A DNA stretch of 64,000 nt, from contig NC_079206.1 in assembly GCF_026745355.1 (NCBI RefSeq), positions 6,655,044 through 6,719,043 on the forward strand, given 5' to 3'. Positions 33,701-43,061 of the stretch are shown here, one piece after another. Below the pieces are notes generated by a model that did no database searches, was not told the DNA's origin, and saw only the letters and a list, made by a program, of their open reading frames with translations. The DNA comes from Beta vulgaris subsp. vulgaris. Lineage: Eukaryota > Streptophyta > Magnoliopsida > Caryophyllales > Amaranthaceae. The number at the start of each line of letters is the position of its first letter. The stretch's first letter is position 1. The position numbers and the translations under genes were made by a program.

Positions 33701-36700
33701 TAGATGACATATTGCTCACTGGCACTGACTCTATTTCTATCACAGCCTTGAAACATCATCTTCACAATGCTTTCAGCATCAAAGATCTAGGTATCCTACA
33801 CTACTTTCTGGGTATTGAGGTGGGTTATGTACCTGAAGGCATCATCCTCAGCCAGAAGAAGTTCACCAGGGACCTCTTAGCTTCTTGTGCTCTTGACTTA
33901 TCCAAGAAAGCTATTACTCCTCTTCCTACTACTCTGAAGCTTCAAGCCACTGATGGTACTCTCCTTTCTAATCCTGAGCATTATAGGTCCCTTGTTGGTA
34001 AGCTAAATTTTCTCACCAACACTCGCCCTGATTTAGCTTTCACTGTCCAGACATTGAGCCAATACATGCAAACTCCTAGATCTTCTCACATGGATGCTCT
34101 GATTCACACACTGAGATATGTTAATTGTACACAAGGGCAAGGTATTCTCCTGAATGGCAGCAACAATCTTACCCTTCAAGCATACTCAGACTCTGATTGG
34201 GCAGCTTGCCTTGATTCCAGAAAATCAATCACTGGCTATCTTCTCTTGTTTGGTTCCTCTCCTATCTCATGGAAATCTAAAAAGCAAAGTACACTTAGCA
34301 AATCATCCTCTGAAGCTGAGTATCGAGCCATGGCCTCAGCTGCTGCTGAAGTTACTTGGGTGGTTCGTCTCTTGGAAGAATTAGATGTCTCTAAGCTGCA
34401 GCCTGTCACTCTTCACTGTGACAACCAAAGTGCTCTTCATATTGCACGCAACCCCGTATTCCATGAAAGGACCAAACACATAGACATTGATTGTCACTTC
34501 ACACGTGACAAAGTCATGGAAGGTCTTCTGCAACTTTCCTATTTACCCACTACCTCTCAACTCGCAGATGTCTTCACTAAATCCCTCTCTTCTCCTCAGT
34601 TCAGGCTGCTATTATCCAAGTTGGGATTAGTTGATCATTCTTCTTCACCTCCTCCCAACTTGAGGGGGGGTATTGGAGTATACACTCCTCCAGCTCAGAT
34701 ATCCAGCTCAGCACATACATAACTGATTCTGTTATGATTCTGTTAGTTTGTTATACAAACAGATTGTGTAAACTCTTTCTTACAACATTCTGTATATATA
34801 CCTCCCTTCTCTCATTCTTGTAATTATTCAATCAATACTGAAATAATACTGAAATATCCTGAACTCTTTCTCTCTTTCTCTCTCTACATTTTAATCATTT
34901 GTGATCTGAAGTTCAGAAATTATCATCTATTGTTGGGTAATTTGTGTACCCATTTGAGGACTTGGAATTGGGTTTGTGTAACCTTCCTTTTATCATAATA
35001 AGAGCAATTGGGTGGACTCCTAATCGTCCCGTGGTTTTTACTCTTCTCATTGAAGGGGTTTTCCACGTAAAAATTTGTGTGTCTTTGTTTCATTGTTAAT
35101 ATTGTTGAATTGCTTATCTTGTTGTGGTTGTTGGTTGATATTATTGGAGAATTCTGATTTTGGGAGATAGATCATGATTATGGTGATTTTGGTGTGACCT
35201 TGAACATACTAGAAGTAGGAACTTGCTAGTTGTAGTTGTTCTTGTCACTTGAGTAATTCCGCAAGGAGGTGTATTTACCTCAACAAAGACGCATATAATT
35301 AAATTCATGTCAATTTTCTTACTCAAAAGGTTTAATGAACAATGAGTATATATACATTGTGAAATTGGAGGGGAAAAAATGATTTCTCTCAACTATTTGA
35401 ACTATCTAGATTTTTCTAGGTGAAGAAAATAATTATACAACTCAAGTTCCTTAGATTATTACTTATATGTTGGCCTTACAGGCTAATTAATGAAGCCTTT
35501 GGGTATTAAGTTACACTTCTACCAGTTTTATAGCTTCTATAAGCTAAGCCATACTTCTTGACAATCATGTTCTAATGTTAGCCTTAAAGGACATTTTATG
35601 CTAATATGCTATATATCCAGTAGTTCATATGTTTGTTTTTGCTGTAGTCATCATTTTTATGGGGATACATAGTATCCTCCGTAATTGGTGGAGCAATGGC
35701 TGACAAATTGGGAGGAACAAGAGTAATGGCATGGGGTGTTGCATTGTGGTCCTTGGCTACCCTCCTTACCCCATGGGCTGCCAACCACTCGGCCGCCACC
35801 CTCTTGGTTGTTCGAGCTGTCTTTGGCCTAGCAGAAGGCGTAGCTTTTCCGGCCATGAACATCCTCCTATCAAGGTAATTAATATACCTACTTTACGATC
35901 CCATGATCTTTATAGAGCATATTATTGATTATGTGTGCTTAAGATTGTGCACATGGATTAACGTGGCATGACAATGCACTGACTCAAGTATTGTTAAGTA
36001 GTATTCAACTTGCATATATATAGGCTGTAGTGGTAAGTAACTAGTAATTGAAGTCTCATCTCAAATGCAATCTCATTTTTTTTACTCTTTTAGAGATTTT
36101 TAACTTGAGTCATAATAGACTTGGATGTCTCTAGAGTTAGGTAAAATCTTGGTATAACTGTTAGACCATTCAGACGAGTTGATAAGGTGAGATTTCAGAT
36201 AGATGATTTTGCATTCGGGTTATATATTCGAGTCAGATTATTAATTATACATCTTTAATAAAAGGAAAAAAGAATTGAATTTAAACAAAAGTTATAGAAG
36301 ATGGGTTACATACTTGCATATTTTTTAACTTAAAAAAGTTTGTTGGAATCCTCAATACATTGAGTAATACTGTAGCTAGGGGGTTGGGGAAGACCCTAGG
36401 TACATTACAAGCCATATCCGAAGTTGTACATACTTGCATTGATGCCCTTTACTTTGATTAGGTGGTTTCCGATCCATGAACGTGCACGAGCGGTAGGGAT
36501 CTCCATGGCAGGATTTCAGCTTGGAAATGTATTAGGCCTATGCCTAACTCCCATTTTAATGTCACTAGTCGGAATATCAGGACCATTTGTGCTGTGGTCA
36601 GCTCTTGGGCTACTTTGGACGATGGTATGGATTTATGGAGTTGCAAATGATCCAAAACAAAGCCCTTTTGTCAGCAAGTTAGAACTCCAACTTATCCAAG

Positions 36701-39137
36701 CTGGGAAAACTGCTGATTCTTCTCATAGCAACAGAAAAAATCTATCCCAACTATTAAGCCACCTCTTACCAAAACGGCCTTTTTGGGCAATCGTTTTTGC
36801 GAATTTCACCAACAATTGGGTAGGATTTCATTGAATGTTTAAACGAAAAACTGGAAACTGACAATGATACTGAATAGGCCCTAAGATTTATTTTTTTTTG
36901 CATTCTTGACGAATAATTGATACCATATTTGTTGTCGATTTGTCAGGGATATTTTGTTCTTCTGTCGTGGATGCCTATCTATTTCAAAACTGTAAGCACT
37001 GTTGCAAACTTGCAATATATTGAATATTGTAAACTATAAAGGGATCTAATTCAAGTTTAGTTGATGGGTTTTAAGGCTGTAAATGCAGGTACTAAATGTA
37101 AATTTAAGGGAAGCGGCATGGTTTAGTGCTATTCCATGGGGAGTGATGGCTGTATCGAGCTTTGTTGCTGGTTCAACATCAGATTACTTAACCAAAGCTG
37201 GCTATTCTTTGATATTAGTTCGTAAGATCATGCAGGTACTAGCTTGCCTCCTTTTTTCTTTTTCTTGGTTCTGTTCCTGCTAACTTCACCAGATTTTTGT
37301 TAAGCTGAAAGTTATTTTTTATTGGTTATACTGATTTTTACTCATTGAAATTGATTTTATTTGCTGAACTGATTTTCACTTTTCTAAAGTGAATTATATG
37401 TTGAAAGTATTTTTGATAAGTGAAACTATATATTGCTGATTAAAACCGATTTATACTGAATATTACTATTTTTAAAATTGGAGTGAAGAGGAAAGATTTG
37501 ATACAGAATACAAGAGTTCTCTCATGGTACACCCGGGTCTATCATGAGCATGATACACCCAGGGGTATTTTTGTAATAAATTAGAACTTCAGGTGCTCAT
37601 TTGACACCAAATTTGCTCATATGGGAATTTTGCTCATTTACTCTTTTGCTCATGTTGTAATAAAAGTGGTAGAAATTTTTGTTCATTTGCTCATTTGTTC
37701 ATTTTGCTCATTTGCTCATTCTCTCATTTTGCTCATTTGGAGAAAATAGTATTAGGTGTACCATGAGCATGGTACACCCAGGTGTACTATAAATATTCTC
37801 CGTAATACAGACATTCGTCATTTCGTCCCCTTATATTATATGCTAAAAATCATGTGTATTGTTTAACCTTGATCTTGGTATTTTACTTCTTGATTATTAG
37901 GCATAATTTCTGTTTCTTGGCTAATCATCTTCTGATGTTTGCAGTCCATAGGATTTGTTGGACCTGGATTGTCATTACTTTGCTTAAACTATGCTACGTC
38001 TCCAGGAATTGCATCTATAATTCTTACAATTGCTCTGAGCTTGAGTTCCTTCACTCAAGCTGGATATTTCCTCAATATACAAGTAATAATTCCTTCTCTT
38101 CCTTTTACACCAAAATTTTCTTATAGAGTGAGTCCATATAAGCTAACTATATCGCGGATAGTAGGTATATTAACATCTCTGTCTTAGTGCATCACTATTT
38201 TGATTCATTCATCTTCGGTACTCACTTGATGTAATACCGAAGATTGAAGAGTTGAGTTCGATATTGGTTTGCATATGAATACCCTTTGTGTGACTCCCTT
38301 CTTGGTAAAACAATTGCCAAAATGATGATCTTGTATAGACAGTCTAACAGTAGTTCACTGTGATACCAACATGAACACACTACCTATTTCTAAATCTAAG
38401 GGTGATTTACTAACCTTATTAGGGGTAACTATCTTGCTACAAATTAATATGAGACGGTTTCATTTAAGAGTAGCTTTTTCTCAAGATGGTGATATCAACT
38501 ATCGACCTATATGTAAGTTAGTTAATAAGATGTAACATTGTCGTCAATTTGGTCTTATAATGTGTCTCTCGTAAATGTTAATCGAGACTCTACAAATTTG
38601 TTTAACAGGATATTGCTCCACATTCCGCGGGACTTGTTCATGGTACATTCTTGATCTCTTGTCATACATGTATAACATATTTTGACAAGTTAATATATTG
38701 AGATCTATGTTGCTCGAACTCTTCATTTCACCTCAAGTACCCGTGTCAGATCCTCGACACTGGGACATGGGTGGGACACTTGGACACTTCATTTTGGGCC
38801 AAAAAATGGAAAAAGTTCCAAAAAATAGCCGAGTCAAACACTTGGACACGTGACGTACCCGTGTCGGATATAGGTGCCCGAGTCCGAGCAACATAGATTG
38901 AGATACAGTTAGTTATTCAAGAGGATGATATATGATATTGATGAGTAGAAAATGGTTGTTTTAACAGGTATAACAAATGCAGTTGGGACATTAGCTGCAA
39001 TTATTAGCACAATTGGTGCAGGGTACTTTGTGGAATGGCTTGGATCTTTCAAAGCATTTTTAACCTTGACATCTATGCTTTATTTTGCTGCTGCAATATT
39101 TTATAACCTATATGCCACTGCAGAACGAGTAGTTTGA
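21744..39137 (+). CDS. Plastid anion/phosphate transporter, PHT4 family (MFS), eight exons
   Basis: Exons: 21744-22217, 35648-35874, 36462-36819, 36947-36991, 37089-37235, 37945-38082, 38609-38642 and 38968-39137. Every junction has GT and AG and the phase is kept, giving 530 aa. Residues 1 to about 110 are Ser- and basic-rich, which suits a plastid transit peptide. The MFS core then follows: RTVMSVAIVPLA, the loop-2 motif around MADKLGGTRVM, WSLATLLTPWA, ERARAVGISMAGFQLGNVLG, WMPIYF, SFVAGSTSDYL, RKIMQSIGFVGPG, DIAPHSAGLVHG and GAGYFVEWLGSF. The end NLYATAERVV matches the family C-terminus. PHT4/ANTR proteins move phosphate or other anions across plastid or Golgi membranes. It resembles the Arabidopsis PHT4;5 (ANTR6) branch, but that assignment is from memory. 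Intron 1 is about 13.4 kb and filled with nested transposons. Confidence 0.93.
22241..22590. mobile_element. Stowaway MITE in transporter intron 1
   Basis: The ends ctccgtaacaaagtagatgt and, at the right, acatctattttgttataaagg form imperfect inverted repeats of about 27 bp. TA flanks both sides (22239-22240 and 22591-22592). It begins only 24 bp inside the intron, close to the splice donor of exon 1. Non-coding. Confidence 0.7.
22593..23472. other. Transporter intron 1, left part
   Basis: AT-rich intron sequence. Fragments resembling degraded Stowaway ends occur at about 22625-22745 (tactcactcagtttcttttt). No complete element and no coding frame. Confidence 0.4.
23473..24129. mobile_element. 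Stowaway MITE interrupted by a TRIM element
   Basis: Joining the flanks of the TRIM at 23480-24041 gives a start of ctccctccgtaac and an end of gcggatggag, with inner arms attactagcaaca and tgttgctagtaat. This is a short Stowaway with TIRs of about 28 bp. The TRIM landed inside the left TIR. TA precedes the left end; the right flank is AA, so that duplication has decayed. Confidence 0.65.
23480..24041 (+). mobile_element. TRIM (terminal-repeat retrotransposon in miniature), complete
   Basis: Two 201-bp LTRs, 23480-23680 and 23841-24041, both tgttgaaac...aattaaca. They flank 160 bp with no ORF. Directly after the left LTR is tggtatcagagc (23681-23692), a primer site complementary to initiator tRNA-Met. 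A purine tract, agtgagggggtg, precedes the right LTR. The target duplication is CCCTC (23475-23479 and 24042-24046). The LTRs differ at several positions, so it is not brand new. It must have been mobilised by proteins from other elements. A related solo LTR lies at 63299-63500. Confidence 0.92.
24262..25102 (+). repeat. 5' LTR of Copia element 1
   Basis: 841 bp, TG...CA ends. Differs from the split 3' LTR by an AG-rich indel cluster (about 24470-24490), one base near 24635 and one substitution near 25040. Confidence 0.93.
25106..25117 (+). other. Primer binding site of Copia element 1
   Basis: tggtatcagagc, complementary to the 3' end of initiator tRNA-Met, three bases after the 5' LTR. The same site occurs in the TRIM and in Copia element 2. 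Confidence 0.9.
25145..29146 (+). pseudogene. Copia element 1 gag-pol, broken by about four frameshifts
   Basis: One ancestral polyprotein is spread over five overlapping frames. They are 25145-25348 (gag start), 25322-26798 (gag, zinc knuckle CHYCDKTGHIQKYCYKMK, protease VIDSGAS, integrase HRRLGHMS), 26740-27022 (integrase core SDNGGEYIG), 26953-27828 (integrase end and linker) and 27785-29146. The last holds reverse transcriptase YVDDMLIVG, then RNase H with YCDSQSAIHLAKN and a MTKALPRGKF tail. The frame changes fall near 25325, 26740, 26960 and 27810. All are small indels, so either decay or assembly errors could explain them. As written, no intact polyprotein can be made. Confidence 0.9.
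29163..29650 (+). repeat. 3' LTR of Copia element 1, left part
   Basis: Matches 24262-24746 of the 5' LTR and stops where Copia element 2 inserted. The last five bases, tctat, are the left copy of that element's target duplication. Confidence 0.93.
29651..29905 (+). repeat. 5' LTR of Copia element 2
   Basis: 255 bp, starting tattggagtatacac and ending attatca. It contains tatatatacc near 29773 as a possible TATA region, followed by a pyrimidine-rich stretch. Confidence 0.93.
29906..29917 (+). other. Primer binding site of Copia element 2
   Basis: tggtatcagagc directly after the LTR, complementary to initiator tRNA-Met. Confidence 0.9.
30232..34722 (+). pseudogene. Copia element 2 gag-pol, one frame with a single TGA stop
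   Basis: From the ATG at 30232 (MPENVSKSDNQ) one frame runs to the TAA at 34720-34722, broken only by TGA at 31141-31143. The stop lies inside the CCHC zinc knuckle: CTHCKVPGHS comes before it and ERCFK after it, so it takes one of the four residues between the His and last Cys. Downstream in order: protease LLDSGATDH, integrase HLRLGHLP and SDNAKELGE and DTPQQNGIVERK, a Ser/Pro-rich linker with a short repeat (SSPTVSD), RT QLDVNNAFLHGDL and YVDDILLTG, RNase H CDNQSALHIARNPVFHERTKH and ADVFTKSL. All pol motifs look intact. The frame ends inside the 3' LTR. With the stop, only Gag would be made unless it is read through. Confidence 0.9.
34671..34925 (+). repeat. 3' LTR of Copia element 2
   Basis: 255 bp, no difference from the 5' LTR seen by eye. 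It contains the end of the pol frame. Confidence 0.93.
34931..35285 (+). repeat. 3' LTR of Copia element 1, right part
   Basis: Continues the element 1 LTR after the nested insertion, from tgttgggtaatttgtg to acctcaaca, and is followed by the target duplication aagac at 35286-35290. Confidence 0.93.
35291..35647 (+). other. Transporter intron 1, right end
   Basis: AT-rich intron sequence without further elements. It ends in tttttgctgtag at 35647, the acceptor of exon 2. Confidence 0.6.
37510..37800. repeat. Repeat-rich segment in transporter intron 5
   Basis: Related phrases catggtacaccc and gtaccatgagcatggtacac frame a stretch holding many copies of tttgctcat (37555-37740). The outer phrases are partly palindromic. 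It looks like a degenerate foldback or microsatellite. I could not define termini. Confidence 0.45.
38705..38896. mobile_element. hAT-type MITE in transporter intron 7
   Basis: A 192-bp element with TIR ctatgttgctcgaactc and its mirror gagtccgagcaacatag at the right. The 8-bp duplication is attgagat (38697-38704 and 38897-38904). Inside are paired words such as acccgtgtc and ggacacttgg. The 8-bp duplication points to hAT. The element is only 70 bp from the acceptor of exon 8. Confidence 0.82.
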
Positions 39138-39900
39138 TATCTCATCTTCTTGTTGCAGAAATGTTGAATTTGCAACAATTGGTTGTTTCTCTTTTCTGCT
39201 AGGGTGAAATAATCATTCAATCTAATTGTTCACTGGAAATGTACACTGTACAGGAGTACTGAAAGAATAAAACAAATAAAAGTGAATATTATTTTCCTAT
39301 CTTTTCACATTTCAATTCTTTTGTACAACTTGTTGTATACATACTTATCCAACGGGTCGGGCAGGCGGGCTCCAGGTTCTATAAATACAAGTCAGGTTTA
39401 TTTTTGAGTCTGGTTATATAGGTTATGGGTCGTGTTAGGGTCAAGATATGGGTCAATGATACTTTTTTATCTATTTTTTGTTTTTTTATATAAAATGAGT
39501 ATTTTTTTTTTCTTACAAAAACTATTATTTCATTTTTAGTATGATATACTATCGCACTACTATATAAGTAACTTATATATGATTTAAATCAATAAAATTG
39601 GTAAAAATATAGAACAATAATGATAACAAATTAGAACGTTGAAATTGATGTGAAAGTAAACATTTATTTCAGGTAAATATATAATTATGTTTGATTAGCT
39701 ATTATTTATAATATTATATTTTAGTTTTTAGTTTTTAAAATTTTATTTGAATTTTGGTCCATCATGTCAAGTTCAACCGTGACCATAACTCGAAATTTCC
39801 ATGTTCACTAGGGTCGAGCCATTTTGGATTTTGGGTAAAAAGCCTTTGTTCAAAATCGGAGAAATTCAGATCATGATGTTCTTGAGTCTCGTGATTTTTA
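39138..39900. other. 3' UTR of the transporter gene, then intergenic
   Basis: The first 150-200 bp are probably 3' UTR; aagaataaaacaaataaa near 39260 could serve as a polyadenylation signal. Beyond that, gggtcgggcaggcgggctcc at 39356-39375 resembles hAT-like subterminal sequence, but no element could be bounded. Confidence 0.4.
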
Positions 39901-39904
39901 TGTA

Positions 39905-40345
39905 GTCTAGTTGTATACATAATACACCCAAAAGTTTACTTAGAATTAGGCATATCAAGACAACCAAGCTAAGTTTGGACAAGTGAAAAGGAAGCACTTT
40001 TCAATTTTTAAGGTCGAGGTTTTATTTCCTACTAGGAGTACCTATTAGAGTTATGGTAAATATATTATATTAGAGTCCTAGACTAATAAGGAAACGAGTA
40101 TATACAGTTTTTTTATGATATTAGGTAAGTATATTATTAGTATTATATTTAGTTTAGGATATGTTTTTCTAGCTCTACCTAAGTTAGATTTTATATGATG
40201 TACTATAAATATCCCCTCCCTTCAATATATTTTGAGAGTACCTTAGAAGAGGAGATCTTCTATTCTTCTTACCCTTCCACCCCCAACTCCCAAAGTATCT
40301 AATCCAATTCAAGTTGGGCCGACTAGTAAGTGGTATGTTAGAGCC
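39905..40345 (+). mobile_element. Degenerate LTR end with primer binding site
   Basis: A promoter-like actataaatatcccctccc (40202-40220) is followed by pyrimidine-rich leader and then tggtatgttagagcc (40331-40345), close to the tRNA-Met primer site tggtatcagagcc. This order suggests the right part of an old LTR and the start of an internal region. No partner LTR or pol was found. Confidence 0.4.
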
Positions 40346-41618
40346 ACTCATCTTACCTAAAAAAAAATAATGATAAATTAAGACATAGTTTATGTTACCA
40401 AGCATTGCTTGGGTTATTGATAAATGTTAAAATTTATAACATTGAGGTATATTATAGATGACAACAAGCTAGCTGAACTTGGATCCTAAGGAATTAGCTT
40501 CGGATCCATATCCACTGGATCCATTGGATCCACGTATTGGAATCTTGATCCTCGTGAGATCTTCGGCCGATCGAGGAGTTACTCGTTAACTACAAAATTT
40601 TGTACCATTAATGGTTGGAGTATGTTTTGAATCCATCAGGTAAATAATATCATTTCATCAGCTTAATACTCCATTTTTTATTAGGTTGAGCCTAGTCTAC
40701 TGACAAGGGACCACTGGGAGTTTGATACTAGGAACGGTTTAAGGACTTTTTTTGGATTTATTTTCAAGTCAGTTCAATTCAGTTTCTCTCAGTTAAGTTC
40801 AATTCAATTTCTCTCAGTTCAGTTCAGTTTAATTCGGCCATTTCAATTTCTCTCAATCCAAAATAATAGGACCTAAGTGATACTCTATTAGTACCAAAAA
40901 GTGCTCCCAAGGTACTAATTTCTAACTGTAATGATACCAATTTTTTTAATTTTTTGATAGGCAATCTCTTTGCTTCTAAATAGGAAGAGAAAAAAAATTC
41001 AAACTCCAATATCATATCAAAGGAGAGAAAGAGCTCACAATTCAGTAGAAAACTATCAAAAAGAGAGAGAGAACAGAGGATTATTAATAACATAAGCAAC
41101 AAAAACTAGAAGATAATAAAAGATAGAGGACTTACCACCATCAAAAGGTTGATGACAGCCCAATCTGAATGGAAAATATTAGGTTTTTTTGGGAAGAAAT
41201 GGGAAGATCACACCGTAGGAATGCAAATTGGACGAGGCAAGTACGGAGGATGGTCCCTCCACAACCGCACCCGTCTAAAAATCCCATCATCATCCCCGCC
41301 CACCACCTGTTGTCGAGAAATTTCCAAGTCTATCCCCGTCCCAACAGGTATGAATTTAAATTTGTCCCCGCTCCATGCATGTCCCGCCTTGATACACGTG
41401 CCCCCTTCATACTCGCTTTATCACCCGCCCCAACTATTCTCCCAAAATATTGTAAAATTGATAAATCATTATGAACTAAATTACAAAATTAACTTATATT
41501 TAGTATTCAACTCTTCACTCTTTACGTTATGGGTCAAAGCTCATATACCAATCTTACAATTTGCAAATTACTACTTTTTGCAAAATAATGTACACATGAA
41601 CGTTTTTAGAAAATGTAA
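40346..41618. other. Intergenic, no gene
   Basis: Includes a stretch rich in cagttcaattcagtt at about 40765-40835, similar in wording to 45965-46155 (probably related Tourist-like MITEs), and a C-rich segment with repeated ccccgccc-like words at 41255-41440. ORFs here overlap these repeats and are not called. Confidence 0.4.
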
Positions 41619-41620
41619 TA

Positions 41621-42485
41621 CTTCATCCGTTTTTTATTAGATGTTACACTTTCCAAAATGGTATGTTTCAAATTAGATGTTACATTTTTTTTCTACCCCA
41701 AATCTGGGAAGTTTTATGCTACAAAATTACTAACTTATCCTTATTTATAACAATTAACCAAAATTAAACCAACTTAATTTAACCTCATTATATACTATCT
41801 AAATTAAATAAACCTCATCTCTCTCTCTCTCACCACCCTTCCCCACCCACCTCAGCCGCCCAACCCCTCCCCCAACCTCGCAAAACCACGACGCCGCAAA
41901 TCCACGCGCAAAACCACGCCATCTTCTTTGCGTTGCAGAACTGAAAGAACTGCAAAACGTTGGTCGGAGGTTGAAGATTAAAAAACGTGGCCACTTGAAT
42001 GCAGATTCGAAGGTAGTTGCAGATCCGAAAAATTCGGTTGGACGTTGAAGATTCGAAGGAGCGTGGTGTGCGTTTAGGGAGCTGCGGGATTCGTAGGGGT
42101 GGGGGAGAGGGGGATGCAGACTGAGGGTGGTGGGAGAGGGGTTTGCGTTGGTGGGGGGTGGTGGTGGGAGTTTACGTGGGCGAGGGTGGGGGAAGGAGGC
42201 TATTGCATTGGTGGGGGTGGTGGTGGGAGTTCACGTGGGCGACGGTGGGGAAGGAGGTTGTTGCGGTGGTGGGGAGGGGGCTGCGGTGGTGGGGAGGGGG
42301 GTTGTAGGGTGGGGGAATGGGTTGGGCTGTTGGGTGGGGGCCGGGAGGGGTTGGGCTGCTGGGGTGGTGGGGGAGGGGTGGTCCTACTTCCTTTAATCCT
42401 CATTCTTACCTTGTTTAATCTTCAATTAAAATTTTGCCTAGATAAGTGTGTTTTTCAAAAGTGTAACATCTAAAAAAATCTGAAG
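41621..42485. mobile_element. Large Stowaway-like element with C-rich and G-rich arms
   Basis: The left end cttcatccgttttttattag runs into agatgttacactttcc. The right end carries aaaagtgtaacatctaaaaaaa and tctgaag, giving an imperfect TIR of about 35 bp; TA precedes the left end. The 865-bp interior is unusual: 41820-41900 is C-rich (ccttccccacccacctc) and 42095-42390 is G-rich with gtggtgggggaggg-like words. The G-rich part gives long but compositionally biased ORFs on both strands that are not genes. Confidence 0.6.
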
Positions 42486-42719
42486 AAAATATGTTTTTTT
42501 AATAAATAAAAGGTATCGAATGAATGATAAATAGAGTAAGGAAGGATGGAATGGGGCAGGGTGGGTGGGAATGGGGAATGTATAACATAAAATCTACATT
42601 CACCTCCTCATTTGCTAAACCACGCCCTACAATTTCCTACTAACGCCCTACATACAGTATTTTTATACTGTATTTATATACTTCCCTAAACCCTATCCAA
42701 TTTCAAATGTTCACTCCCT

Positions 42720-42860
42720 ACTACTACACCACCTCCACCTCCACCTCCACCTCCACCTCCACCTTCTTCTCCACGGCACCACCACACCTTCTTCTACACA
42801 GCACCACCACCACCACCACCTTCTCCACAGCACCACCACCACCACCTTCTCCATGGCACC
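42720..42860. repeat. CCACCT/CCA microsatellite in the left TIR
   Basis: Runs of ccacctccacctccacc followed by ccaccaccacc blocks separated by ttctccacagca. The G-rich counterpart in the right arm is at about 44830-44890 (ggtggaggtggtgctgatgg). Confidence 0.85.
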
Positions 42861-43061
42861 ACCAGAGCGGGAAGGAAAGGAGTAGAGATTGATAAGATGA
42901 CCTAATCTAGATAAAGATAATAATAACCACAAACAGAGGTATGATTTCAAAACATTTTGTTTACTCAATCACAACGTTATGTTGGATATGGATATAGCAG
43001 TAAGCTATCAAATACCTGCTACAATGCATAATGATTGAAAACATTACTCTAAAATTTTTTC

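Larger units (their letters stand above)
29651..34925 (+). mobile_element. Ty1/Copia LTR retrotransposon 2, young, nested in the 3' LTR of element 1
   Basis: 5275 bp with target duplication TCTAT (29646-29650 and 34926-34930). The 255-bp LTRs (29651-29905 and 34671-34925) look identical base for base by eye and have unusual TA...CA ends. The primer site tggtatcagagc at 29906-29917 touches the 5' LTR and the polypurine tract gaggggggg (34662-34670) touches the 3' LTR. The gag style (KFNGSAYSDWKRSM) and pol suggest an Ale/Retrofit-like branch, from memory. Identical LTRs imply a very recent insertion. Confidence 0.96.
24262..35285 (+). mobile_element. Ty1/Copia LTR retrotransposon 1 (Tork-like), decayed, carrying a nested Copia
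   Basis: Target duplication AAGAC at 24257-24261 and 35286-35290. The LTRs start tgttgggccatgagtccc and end acctcaaca. The 5' LTR is 24262-25102. The 3' LTR is split into 29163-29650 and 34931-35285 by a second Copia element. The primer site tggtatcagagc lies at 25106-25117 and the polypurine tract ggagggggaga just before 29163. The domain order is gag, protease, integrase, RT, RNase H. Sequence style around GGAVSWQSRLQKC suggests the Tork/TNT1 branch, an inference from memory. The LTRs differ at only a few sites, mostly small indels, so it is fairly young despite broken frames. Confidence 0.95.

Noticed and set aside
42099..42473. Gly-rich and Pro-rich ORFs on both strands at 42.1-42.4, 43.6-44.0 and 44.25-44.54 kb
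   Set aside because: They overlap in several frames at once and derive from G-rich repeats or palindromes, so they are not genes.
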